DNA of 62,876 bases from Clostridia bacterium (GTDB taxonomy: Bacteria > Bacillota > Clostridia > Lachnospirales > Lachnospiraceae): NCBI GenBank assembly GCA_009929615.1, contig SAAB01000016.1, positions 1 to 62,876 on the forward strand, written 5' to 3'. The position numbers and the translations under genes are program-made. Below, piece by piece: positions 26,654 to 35,061 of this stretch; position 1 is the first letter of the stretch; each line of letters starts with the position of its first letter. The notes below the pieces were generated by a model. It did not search any database. It was not told the DNA's origin and saw only the letters and a list, made by a program, of their open reading frames with translations.

Positions 26654-28045
26654 TTAAATATCACAGTTTTTAACGGTTCTCGGGAATGGAACAACGTCCC
26701 TGATGTTGGACATACCCGTCAGATACATAACGCAGCGTTCAAAGCCCAGACCAAATCCAGCGTGGCGTGCTGAGCCATAACGGCGTAAATCCAGATAAAA
26801 ATCATAATCTTCTTCTTTAAGACCAAGTTCTCTCATTCTCTCAGTCAGTATATCATAATCATCTTCACGCTGACTTCCTCCGATAATCTCGCCGATTCCC
26901 GGAACAAGTAAATCCATAGCAGCTACTGTCTTTCCATCAGAATTCATCTTCATATAAAAAGCTTTTATTTCCTTCGGATAGTCCGTTACAAAAACCGGGC
27001 GTTTGAAAATCTTCTCTGTCAGATAGCGCTCATGCTCTGTCTGTAAATCACAGCCCCATTCAACTTTATAATCGAATTTATCATTATGTTTTTTAAGAAG
27101 TTCAACAGCTTCTGTATAAGTCACATGGCCAAATTCAGAAGCCGCCACATGTTTTAATCGGTCAACCAAGCCCTTATCCACAAACTGATTGAAAAATGCC
27201 ATCTCTTCCGGAGCATTCTCCAGCACATAATTAATGACATACTTCAGCATCGCTTCAGCCAGTTCCATATCATCCTGCAAATCTGCAAAGGCAATCTCCG
27301 GCTCAATCATCCAGAACTCTGCCGCATGTCGGGTTGTATTGGAATTTTCTGCACGGAAAGTCGGACCAAACGTATAAATATTACGAAATGCCATGGCAAA
27401 GGTTTCACCATTCAGCTGTCCGCTAACCGTTAAATTCGTCTCTTTTCCAAAGAAGTCTTTGGAATAATCAATGTTTCCCTCTTCATCTAAAGGTGGATTC
27501 ACCGGGTCCAGTGTCGTCACTCTGAACATCTCGCCTGCACCTTCACAGTCGCTTCCTGTAATCAGTGGAGTGTGTACATAGACAAAGTCCTGTTCCTGGA
27601 AAAATTTGTGAATAGCATAGGCAATCAGGGAACGCACACGAAATACAGCCTGGAAGGTATTCGTTCTTGGACGCAGATGGGTCATCGTCCGCAGATATTC
27701 AAAGCTGTGACGTTTTGGCTGAATCGGATATTCCGGTGTAGATGCACCTTCTACCATCACCTGTTCCGCCTGAATTTCAAAAGGCTGTTTTGCCTTCGGT
27801 GTTGCCACCAGTTTTCCTTCGACAATCACTGCCGCTCCAACATTTAATTTACAAATATCCTGGAAATTATCCAGTTTTTCATCAAAAACAACCTGCAGTG
27901 TCTGGAAACTTGTTCCATCGTTAATTACAAGAAATCCAAAGGTCTTTGAATCTCTGAGATTCCGTACCCATCCCCCGATTTGTACGTTTTTCTCTACATA
28001 TTCTGAAGGATTTCTGTATAATTCTCTTACTGTTACTAATTTCAT
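26654..28045 (-). CDS. asnS: Asparaginyl-tRNA synthetase
   Basis: A 463-residue class II enzyme charging tRNA-Asn. The N-terminal OB-fold anticodon-binding domain ([25 protein letters not shown]) is followed by the catalytic core with motif 2 ([21 protein letters not shown]) and motif 3 ([15 protein letters not shown]). FRAENSNT with the Asn-type residues separates it from AspRS. Length and layout are normal. I see no T-box leader in the 127-nt gap upstream. It is the first gene of the minus-strand run that ends with corA. Confidence 0.96.
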   Translation of the reverse strand: MKLVTVRELYRNPSEYVEKNVQIGGWVRNLRDSKTFGFLVINDGTSFQTLQVVFDEKLDNFQDICKLNVGAAVIVEGKLVATPKAKQPFEIQAEQVMVEGASTPEYPIQPKRHSFEYLRTMTHLRPRTNTFQAVFRVRSLIAYAIHKFFQEQDFVYVHTPLITGSDCEGAGEMFRVTTLDPVNPPLDEEGNIDYSKDFFGKETNLTVSGQLNGETFAMAFRNIYTFGPTFRAENSNTTRHAAEFWMIEPEIAFADLQDDMELAEAMLKYVINYVLENAPEEMAFFNQFVDKGLVDRLKHVAASEFGHVTYTEAVELLKKHNDKFDYKVEWGCDLQTEHERYLTEKIFKRPVFVTDYPKEIKAFYMKMNSDGKTVAAMDLLVPGIGEIIGGSQREDDYDILTERMRELGLKEEDYDFYLDLRRYGSARHAGFGLGFERCVMYLTGMSNIRDVVPFPRTVKNCDI

Positions 28046-28108
28046 ATCAATACCCCCGTATAATCAATCTTTTTACATTTTACCGTATAATTTCCCTTTC
28101 GTAAACCC

Positions 28109-28137
28109 TAGACTTCCATCACATTCGGTTGTATAAT
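28109..28137 (+). promoter_or_regulatory. Promoter of the aminopeptidase gene
   Basis: TAGACT (28109-28114), 17 nt, TATAAT (28132-28137); the AAAGGAAG ribosome site follows and the ATG is at 28173. Confidence 0.7.
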
Positions 28138-28172
28138 AATTTCGCAGTTAAATATAGAAAGGAAGTTTCATT

Positions 28173-29288
28173 ATGGACCAACGTATTAAAGTATTTGCTC
28201 ATAATCTGATTCACAAATCTATTCAGGTTAAACCTGGAGATAAAGTATATATCCACTACACCGGAGAAAGCACAGAAGACCTGGCCCGTCAGCTCATTAA
28301 AGAGACTTACGATGCCGGTGCCCTGCCTTTTCCACACTATACTAATCCCCGGGTTCAACGGGAGATGCTGCTTCATTGTACAGAAGAACAGCTTCGTCTA
28401 ATGGCCCGGGTGGATGCTCGGGAGATGGGACAGATGGACTGTTATCTGGCTGTCCGCGGTTCAGATAATGTTTCTGAGAATGCCGATGTTCCTGCTGAAA
28501 ATCTTGCCCTCTACGAACGGCTTTACAGCACTCCTGTCCATCACAAGATTCGTATACCAAAGCTCCGCTGGTGTGTTATGCGTTATCCGAATAATGCTAT
28601 GGCTCAGCTCAACGGCCAGAGTCTGGAAGCCTTTGAGGACTTTTATTTTGATGTCTGCTGTTTAGACTATGAGAAGATGGGTGAAGCCATGACGCCTCTT
28701 ATTGACCTTATGAATAAAACCGATAAAGTCCATATTGAGGGGCCTGGCACCGATTTAACCTTCTCCATCAAAGGTGTTCCCGCCATCAAATGTGCCGGGA
28801 ATATGAACATTCCCGATGGCGAGGTCTACACGGCTCCCGTCCGGGATTCTATTAACGGAACCCTCTCTTACAATACACCGGCTGTTTTCCAGGGCTTTAC
28901 CTTTGAGAATATTTCCTTTACCTTTGAAAATGGTAAAATTATTAAAGCCACAGCCAACGATACCGAACGCATTAACCAGGTTCTGAACACCGATGAAGGA
29001 GCTCGTTTTATCGGCGAATTTGCCCTTGGTGTTAATCCATATATTCTGACGCCTATGAAAGACACCCTCTTTGACGAAAAGATTATGGGCTCTTTCCATT
29101 TCACACCGGGTAACTGCTATGATGAGGCACCAAACGGTAACCACTCAGCTATTCATTGGGATTTGGTATGCATCCAGCGCCCGGAATATGGCGGCGGCAG
29201 CATCTGGTTTGATGATGTTCTTATTCGTAAGGATGGCCGTTTTATTCTTCCCGAATTAGATGGATTAAATCCGGAAAACTTACAGTAA
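28173..29288 (+). CDS. M29-family aminopeptidase (AmpS/PepS type)
   Basis: A 371-residue cytosolic metallopeptidase that removes N-terminal residues from peptides. The family pattern is clear: the N-domain VKPGDKVYIHYTGES, and the metal-binding C-domain with IPDGEVYTAP, the conserved GEFALGVNP (Glu) and the His/Asp set in NGNHSAIHWDLVC and DDVLIRKDG. Length is slightly shorter than the 410 usual for AmpS. It is monocistronic, with its own promoter and a bidirectional terminator. Confidence 0.9.
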   Translation: MDQRIKVFAHNLIHKSIQVKPGDKVYIHYTGESTEDLARQLIKETYDAGALPFPHYTNPRVQREMLLHCTEEQLRLMARVDAREMGQMDCYLAVRGSDNVSENADVPAENLALYERLYSTPVHHKIRIPKLRWCVMRYPNNAMAQLNGQSLEAFEDFYFDVCCLDYEKMGEAMTPLIDLMNKTDKVHIEGPGTDLTFSIKGVPAIKCAGNMNIPDGEVYTAPVRDSINGTLSYNTPAVFQGFTFENISFTFENGKIIKATANDTERINQVLNTDEGARFIGEFALGVNPYILTPMKDTLFDEKIMGSFHFTPGNCYDEAPNGNHSAIHWDLVCIQRPEYGGGSIWFDDVLIRKDGRFILPELDGLNPENLQ

Positions 29289-29293
29289 ATACC

Positions 29294-29329
29294 AAAAGGC
29301 GCTGAAAATACTTTTTCAGCGCCTTTTTT
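29294..29329. terminator. Bidirectional terminator
   Basis: The stem AAAAGGCGCTGAAAA/TTTTCAGCGCCTTTT (29294-29308 with 29312-29327) with flanking A and T runs ends the aminopeptidase transcript and, from the other side, the EamA-family gene. Confidence 0.88.
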
Positions 29330-29344
29330 ATTATTCTCTATGTC

Positions 29345-29758
29345 TTATAAAACCATAACCAGCGTCCCTGCTGTGATTAAAACGGCACCTACTATGGATT
29401 TTGATGTAAAATTCTCATGCAGAAAGGCAAATGCCAAAATAAGGGTAATAACCACACTTAATTTATCTACAGGTACGACTTTTGATGCATCCCCCAGTTG
29501 AAGGGCTTTGTAGTAGCAGAGCCAGGAGGCCCCCGTCGCAAGTCCGGATAATATTAAAAACATCCAGCTTTTCTTACTGATATCAGCCATTCCTCCCTGA
29601 TTACCTGTCAAAAATACCATTCCCCAGGCCATCACTAAAACAACCACTGTTCGTATGGCTGTTGCAAGATTTGAATTGACACCGTCAATACCAATCTTTG
29701 CCAATATCGATGTTAATGCCGCAAAAACAGCCGACAATAGCGCTAATACAAACCACAT
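29345..29758 (-). CDS. Single-domain EamA (DMT superfamily) transporter
   Basis: A 137-residue protein with four to five hydrophobic helices. It is one EamA unit (LALLSAVFAALTSILAKIG at the start; ATGASWLCYYKALQLGDASKVVPVDKLSVV; ENFTSKSIVGAVLITAGTLV at the end), half the size of the usual ten-helix drug/metabolite transporters, so it likely works as a dimer. The substrate is unknown. The start at 29758 is supported by AAGGGGAG 6 nt before the ATG; an earlier in-frame start at 29812 has no such site. It follows the Cys-rich protein gene by 16 nt. Confidence 0.85.
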   Translation of the reverse strand: MWFVLALLSAVFAALTSILAKIGIDGVNSNLATAIRTVVVLVMAWGMVFLTGNQGGMADISKKSWMFLILSGLATGASWLCYYKALQLGDASKVVPVDKLSVVITLILAFAFLHENFTSKSIVGAVLITAGTLVMVL

Positions 29759-29774
29759 ACGACTCTCCCCTTTT

Positions 29775-30098
29775 CTACTTTCGTAAAATTTCTTTTGGAG
29801 GCTCAATTTCATTGGCGATGGTATGCTCCGTCAACTCAGATAAGCTCTTCAATTTTTTATTAATCAACGGTCTCATACAGTTTGGCACATGCTCCTGATG
29901 AGCTCTGTGAATAGCTACACATTCTTTGCAATTTCCATGGTAACGACAGGCCTTTTGGCAGGAGCAATGGTCTTTCTCCTTATACTCTTCACGAAATTCA
30001 GAGGCAAATTCCTCCTGCAGACGCAGCCCCTCCGGCCGATTCCCCTTGTGAAACTGTTCCATAGCTGCAATTTCTTTGGCATTTCCATCAATAATCAT
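29775..30098 (-). CDS. Small Cys/His-rich protein, unknown function
   Basis: A 107-residue protein. The N-terminal part is helical and acidic (MIIDGNAKEIAAMEQFHKG onward). The middle holds six Cys and several His in a compact pattern (HCSCQKACRYHGNCKECVAIHRAH, then HVPNC) that should bind zinc or an Fe-S cluster. The C-terminal 25 residues look helical. I recall similar proteins annotated variously in Lachnospiraceae but know no function. The start at 30098 has GGAGG 5 nt upstream. It lies between the 851-residue protein and the EamA transporter on one strand, 12 nt after the former. Confidence 0.75.
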   Translation of the reverse strand: MIIDGNAKEIAAMEQFHKGNRPEGLRLQEEFASEFREEYKEKDHCSCQKACRYHGNCKECVAIHRAHQEHVPNCMRPLINKKLKSLSELTEHTIANEIEPPKEILRK

Positions 30099-30110
30099 AG
30101 GTACCTCCAA

Positions 30111-32666
30111 TTATTTGTAATAACTATAAATAACATTTCCCGATGAACCAATTCCATTTACGGCAGAATCCCACTCGTATCCGGAAACCGTACCATCCTT
30201 TGGATCTGCTACAACAATGTAACCATTTTTATATCCTTCGATAACACACCAGGTTCCTTCGCTGTTTTTGACAACCAGCGGTTTCCCTTCTGTAATCATC
30301 GGCAGGGCATCATTTAAAGACATGCCGCTCATATCAACGACATGGAAATCCGGCAAATTAGCTTCCAGATTTTCAAACATACCTGAAGCGGACAGGGCTA
30401 TCTCTCCTTCAATGTTTTCATAATCCATAATCCACTCAAGCACAGCTTTCTGCTGGGCCTGTTCATCTGACTCTGCCAGTGCAATGGTATAGCCATCCAG
30501 ATCCACCTCGCCGGATGCGCTTACCGGGCGGCCTATAATTTTACCCTGCCCATCAAGAATCTTTCCACCCTCGGCTAATGCTTCCTGATAAGCCTCCTTA
30601 AAGGCTGGATATTTGAAAAGGTTATCCCCCTCATAAACATAGAATCCTGCATATTCTGCCGTCTGAACAGCGAAATCCATCTGGGTATTCCGGTAAGCCT
30701 CAATAGCACGGGCAAAGAGGACAACCGGTGTCGTATTTCCGTACTCATCAATGGTCAGCCAGGTTTCCTTCATCCGCACTTCCTCGGTTACATCTTCCGC
30801 ACTGGCCGTCTGTCCATTTGCCTGATTATATAAAATGTAGTCCACCGGCATATCTCCATTGTTTGTATTTTTTCTGGATATCTCCAGTAAATCACCATTG
30901 ATAACAACATCACTGATATAGCCGCCTTCTACTCTGTATTCCTTTAATACATTCAACTGAAAATCAACAATATACAGCACATCCAGACCATCTGCTTCAC
31001 TGCCCACAGCACCCGCACCATAGACCAGATTTTCTCCCAGCATTCCAAACATCTGAATGCTCTGGCTGCCACTTTCAATGGTCTGACTTTCTCCCGTTTC
31101 CAGATTGCTCCATTCAATACTGGTGACCTGACTCGAATCATCCATGTTTGAAACCACAAGACTATGGCCATCCTCGGCAATCGCACAATTTTCAGATTCC
31201 GCCTGCTCCAGAAGAATAGTTGCCTCCTTCAGCACAACATCAAACTGATAAATGGTATCTTCGAGGCACAGGTACAGCATATTATCATCATCTATAAAGG
31301 CCATCTTCTGAATACCGCGATTCAGCATCGTAAAGTTCTTATCATATGGAATAAACAATACTTCAGAATAGGTACCATCCGCCCGGTTGTAACGGTTAAC
31401 TTCAATACCAAATCGGCCTTCATTATCTCCATTATAGACGTAACCATACACTGCAAAATATAAATCGCCGTTTTCTTCTGTTCTCAGCACCTTAACCCCA
31501 TGCTCCAGATAACTGGCGGCTCTAAGGCTTCCCTGAGCCCTACGCTCATATCCAAAGGCCTGGGTCAGAATATTATCTTTTGTATTATAAACCCATAACC
31601 CGCCATCAGCCACAAAACTAATATAAGTATTATATTCTGTGCTTTCAGCATTCTGACTATCCTCTCCGGTTTCAGATTCTTCTTCCACCGGCTCTTCTTT
31701 ACCATAAACCTGCACATCCAGTTTGTTCTCGTCAACCATTCCTAAACGGAGCTGATTATTATTGAACACAAAGGACTGATTGTCCAGTTTTTCTTCCATC
31801 GTTCTGGAATAATCCAGAAGGTCTACCGAACTTCCTGTACTGGCCACGCTGTAGTACTCTTTTACCATGTAGTTATAATCATTACCACTGTCATCCCTGG
31901 CCACAATCTCATACACCATCTGGATTTCCCCATTCTGGCTGTCCAGATTTAAAATATTGGTCTGAACGTCTCCCACAATCTCCGGATTCAAATTACCCCA
32001 GGTAATGGTTTCACTGTCAGATGCAATCGTCACTCTTCTGAAATCATCACTGACTCCTTCTGTAGCTGATGTGAGATACTCCGCAATTCTTGAGGCTGCT
32101 GTTTTTTCAAAGGTTGCATTATGAAAATCCATGGCAAACTGAAGTTTATCATATGCCATTAAATCATTGCCATAAAGAACTCGCGTATAATAATAACACG
32201 TATTATCTGCATCATCTTCTACCGTCAGATTCAGACAATATTCCTTACCTGACTGTAAATCTGTATTAAAAACAATCTGAGTCTGCCGCTGTCCTTCAAC
32301 TCGCTGGATTTCCGGGCATTCCCCGGACTCAATCTCCTCTGCGTTATTCTCATCCATCAAAGAGTAACGTACTGTTACTACATTGGATTCCGGCTCTGCA
32401 AATTGCAGTGTAATCGTTTTATTCTCTGAAACCGGTGTAATACTGCCTCGCAGATAGGCGGCATTCATCTGCTGTGTATAGCCGTCCATCTCATTAATAA
32501 GCAGACCGCTGTTTCTGACATACAGACGCACCAGTGACGTGTCCCCCTGATTTCTTGACGGATGGGTCCGCTCATAGTTAAGTATCTGACTGGCAACCAA
32601 TAGGGTTACAACAAAGGATATTAAATAAAAACCTATAACAAATATTATCTTCTTTTTATCACCCAT
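30111..32666 (-). CDS. Large membrane-anchored extracellular protein, unknown function
   Basis: An 851-residue protein with one N-terminal membrane helix (about residues 7-27) and a long outer part. The first third is beta-rich (TITLQFAEPESNVVTVRYSL). After an acidic linker (EEPVEEESETGEDSQ), segments such as DGGLWVYNTKDN, NGDLYFAVYGYVYNG and ISDVVINGDLLEISRKN suggest a propeller-like domain. The last 150 residues, with LPMITEGKPLVVKN, WCVIEGYKNGYIVVADPKDG, resemble the end of C39/papain-like domains, but the usual His before VxxGY is replaced and no NCGP-type Cys is seen, so it is probably inactive. It overlaps the methyltransferase gene by 8 nt. The function is unknown. Confidence 0.75.
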   Translation of the reverse strand: MGDKKKIIFVIGFYLISFVVTLLVASQILNYERTHPSRNQGDTSLVRLYVRNSGLLINEMDGYTQQMNAAYLRGSITPVSENKTITLQFAEPESNVVTVRYSLMDENNAEEIESGECPEIQRVEGQRQTQIVFNTDLQSGKEYCLNLTVEDDADNTCYYYTRVLYGNDLMAYDKLQFAMDFHNATFEKTAASRIAEYLTSATEGVSDDFRRVTIASDSETITWGNLNPEIVGDVQTNILNLDSQNGEIQMVYEIVARDDSGNDYNYMVKEYYSVASTGSSVDLLDYSRTMEEKLDNQSFVFNNNQLRLGMVDENKLDVQVYGKEEPVEEESETGEDSQNAESTEYNTYISFVADGGLWVYNTKDNILTQAFGYERRAQGSLRAASYLEHGVKVLRTEENGDLYFAVYGYVYNGDNEGRFGIEVNRYNRADGTYSEVLFIPYDKNFTMLNRGIQKMAFIDDDNMLYLCLEDTIYQFDVVLKEATILLEQAESENCAIAEDGHSLVVSNMDDSSQVTSIEWSNLETGESQTIESGSQSIQMFGMLGENLVYGAGAVGSEADGLDVLYIVDFQLNVLKEYRVEGGYISDVVINGDLLEISRKNTNNGDMPVDYILYNQANGQTASAEDVTEEVRMKETWLTIDEYGNTTPVVLFARAIEAYRNTQMDFAVQTAEYAGFYVYEGDNLFKYPAFKEAYQEALAEGGKILDGQGKIIGRPVSASGEVDLDGYTIALAESDEQAQQKAVLEWIMDYENIEGEIALSASGMFENLEANLPDFHVVDMSGMSLNDALPMITEGKPLVVKNSEGTWCVIEGYKNGYIVVADPKDGTVSGYEWDSAVNGIGSSGNVIYSYYK

Positions 32667-33852
32667 GTTTTATTTCTTCCTCTTTCTCAAGACTCGGCTG
32701 CAACAGCTTAAATAACGTCAATTCTCCATGAACTGCCGCCGCACAAGTTCGATAAGCTTCCAATGCTTTCTTCTGCTTCTCTCTGGAAATTCCTGTTTTT
32801 ACACCACGGATTAAAATATTCTTAGGTGTATGCTCCATATCAATAAACTCCAGCAACTGGGTCTTATACCCCATAATTTCTAAAAGCTGTCCCCGGAGTC
32901 CATCCGTAATAAGTGCCGACATCCGTTCCTTAAGTAAACCATATTGAAGTATCGGTGACAATTCCTCGTTGACAATCTGCCGGTTCAACTCATGCTGACA
33001 GCAAGGCACGGATAAAATCACCCTGGCATTCCAGCCAATGGCTTTTTGTAAAGCATAATCTGTAGCCGTATCACAGGCATGCAGAGTCACCACCATGTCC
33101 ACCGCATCTGCGCCATCAAAATCAGCAATATCTCCATGAATAAATTCCAAATGTTCATAACCATATTTATCTTTCAGTGCATTACAATGACTGATGACAT
33201 CCATCTTTAAATCCAGGCCGGTCATCTTCACCTCATAGCCCAGACAAATACATAAATAATAGTACATGGCAAAGGTTAAATAGGACTTTCCACACCCGAA
33301 ATCAATAATCGACAATGGTCTATCCTTAGGCAGTTCCGGTAAAATATCCTGTATAAACTCCAAAAACCGGTTAATCTGACGATATTTATCATATTTCGAC
33401 CGAACAATCTTTCCATCACATGTCATCACACCCAGGTCCACTAAAAACGGAACCGGCGTCCCTTCCGGAAGAATATAGGTTTTCTTTCGATTATGAGAAA
33501 GGTCCTGTTTATCAGCCTTTTTACAATTCGATGCCTTTCGTTCCTTCACTGTCACATTCCCTTTTTTCCCGGACAGCACGGTATATTCTTTATCCCCGGC
33601 TTTAATCAGTGTCTGCTTGAACGCATTCTGAATGTTATCCAACAGCCACGCCTTTGCCTGATCTTCTTCGATATTTTTATGAAAAACCTGGGTCTTTGTG
33701 TATTGGGCAGCCTGGAAGACCAGCTTGTCCTTAATAATAACCGGGCGCACTTTAATCTTCTGAATCTCTCCGGCTTTCTTACGATTGCTCAAAGTGATAT
33801 CCATTAATTCCCAATTTAAAACCTGATTTAAAATTTCTTCCAGTTGTTTCAT
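32659..33852 (-). CDS. Class I SAM-dependent methyltransferase (TRM13/GSTCD-like)
   Basis: A 397-residue protein. The N-terminal 150 residues are basic and unusual (substrate recognition). The methyltransferase core begins near residue 180: SIIDFGCGKSYLTFAMYYYL (SAM loop), MTGLDLKMDVI (acidic ribose contact), FIHGDIADF, MVVTLHACDTATDYAL. The block SVPCCQHELNRQI is seen in the RNA methyltransferase-like GSTCD/TRM13 relatives. An RNA target is therefore my best guess. AAGGAAGG precedes the ATG. It overlaps the 851-residue protein gene by 8 nt, but a functional link is not evident. Confidence 0.82.
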   Translation of the reverse strand: MKQLEEILNQVLNWELMDITLSNRKKAGEIQKIKVRPVIIKDKLVFQAAQYTKTQVFHKNIEEDQAKAWLLDNIQNAFKQTLIKAGDKEYTVLSGKKGNVTVKERKASNCKKADKQDLSHNRKKTYILPEGTPVPFLVDLGVMTCDGKIVRSKYDKYRQINRFLEFIQDILPELPKDRPLSIIDFGCGKSYLTFAMYYYLCICLGYEVKMTGLDLKMDVISHCNALKDKYGYEHLEFIHGDIADFDGADAVDMVVTLHACDTATDYALQKAIGWNARVILSVPCCQHELNRQIVNEELSPILQYGLLKERMSALITDGLRGQLLEIMGYKTQLLEFIDMEHTPKNILIRGVKTGISREKQKKALEAYRTCAAAVHGELTLFKLLQPSLEKEEEIKHG

Positions 33853-33949
33853 GGCTTATTCCTTCCTTATAAAGTCTCAAAACCTCTCCAGATAGTTTAC
33901 CATGTCCGGTGTCAATTCACAAGGGGCGGCCTGCACCGCCCCAGGATTT

Positions 33950-34315
33950 TTATCGTGCATAAAGGTGCTGTTTGAATTCCCTGCGCCGGCATCTCCGATA
34001 GCAGATTTCATCATAAAGCATACTCAGCAGCATCGCCTTATTCAGTTCTTCAGGCTCTGGTCTTCCGGCCTTTTCATAGATTTTTTCCACCAGTCTTCCA
34101 ACCGCTGCATTGTCCGGATATTCGTCATACATGCAGCTTCCATCATACTCTTCTTCATCACATACATCTTCAATCCATTCAAAGAACTGACGGCTCTGTT
34201 TTGGATACATTTTCTTCATATATTCTCTATCTTTCAGGAAAACATCTTCCTGGGACCAGGGACTGTCACCAAAAACGTCATACAGATTCATTTGATGTAA
34301 ATTTCGATAATCCAT
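33950..34315 (-). CDS. Conserved-looking small acidic protein, unknown function
   Basis: A 121-residue soluble protein with a good ribosome site (GGGAGG) just before its ATG. It starts MDYRNLHQMNLYDVFGDSPW and has a Cys/Asp-rich middle (DVCDEEEYDGSCMYDEYPDN) and a helical C-terminus ending in a very basic stretch (YRRCRRREFKQHLYAR). The segment AVGRLVEKIYEKAG looks amphipathic. I do not recognise the family. It is divergent from the VanY-like gene and 97 nt before the methyltransferase gene on the same strand. Confidence 0.7.
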   Translation of the reverse strand: MDYRNLHQMNLYDVFGDSPWSQEDVFLKDREYMKKMYPKQSRQFFEWIEDVCDEEEYDGSCMYDEYPDNAAVGRLVEKIYEKAGRPEPEELNKAMLLSMLYDEICYRRCRRREFKQHLYAR

Positions 34316-34427
34316 AATGGCCTCCCATCACTATTCTAAATTAAGATATGCACGCTTTTATTTGATGGTTCCTTCACCTTCTGTCTTTTCCTACATAAAT
34401 TAAACTAAAGTTTTATTCGGTGATTCT

Positions 34428-35027
34428 ATGAGTAATGATTATCTGGGAATCCTCGTAAATAAGGAAAATCCCCTGCCTTCCGATTATATTCCATCGGATA
34501 TGGTCCCTGTTGAAATCCCCTTTGCCTATATTGGTGATGACAATCGCAATTATATGCGGGAGCCTGCCGCACAGGCTATGGAAAACATGTTTCGTGATAG
34601 TACTGCTGCCGGCCTTGACCTGATTGGCGTATCCGGTTATCGCTCCTATGACCGTCAAAAAAGTATTTATGAACAAAATCTTGCCGTCAAGGGCGAAGCC
34701 CACACCTCTCTCTACTCCGCTCAGCCGGGACAAAGTGAACACCAGACCGGTCTGGCTATGGACATCTCGACGCCTTCCATCGGTTCCGCCCTGTCAACCG
34801 ACTTTGAAGCTACTCCGGAAGGCCAGTGGCTTCAGCAAAATGCCTCCAATTATGGTTTTATCCTCAGATATCCCGCAGGAAAAGAACATATTACCGGCTA
34901 TGCCTATGAACCCTGGCATTTTCGTTATGTTGGTGTACCACTTGCCCGCTACCTGGATAATATGGGCCTCACTTTGGAAGAATACTATCAAAACTCTATG
35001 CTTTCCCCCAAAAATCGTGTATTATAG
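34428..35027 (+). CDS. M15-family D-Ala-D-Ala carboxypeptidase (VanY/DdpX type) without a signal peptide
   Basis: A 199-residue zinc peptidase that would trim D-Ala from peptidoglycan precursors. Motifs: LIGVSGYRSYDRQKSIYEQ, the metal site SEHQTGLAMD and the catalytic/metal end YEPWHFRYVG. The protein begins MSNDYLGILVNKENPLPSDY, which is where the mature domain of exported family members starts. In-frame stops lie shortly upstream, so no signal peptide or membrane helix can be added. It may be a truncated copy or act in the cytosol. The ribosome site (GGTGA) is weak. malQ starts 34 nt downstream. Confidence 0.85.
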   Translation: MSNDYLGILVNKENPLPSDYIPSDMVPVEIPFAYIGDDNRNYMREPAAQAMENMFRDSTAAGLDLIGVSGYRSYDRQKSIYEQNLAVKGEAHTSLYSAQPGQSEHQTGLAMDISTPSIGSALSTDFEATPEGQWLQQNASNYGFILRYPAGKEHITGYAYEPWHFRYVGVPLARYLDNMGLTLEEYYQNSMLSPKNRVL

Positions 35028-35061
35028 GATAAGAATAAATATATTTACACGGGAGGTAATT

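Noticed and set aside
28046-28172. T-box leader for asnS
   Set aside because: The divergent gap is too short, and no AGGGUGGNACCGCG-like antiterminator segment is present.
34624-35061. N-terminal extension of malQ
   Set aside because: The frame is open upstream but runs over the VanY-like gene. The ribosome site and family start point to 35062.
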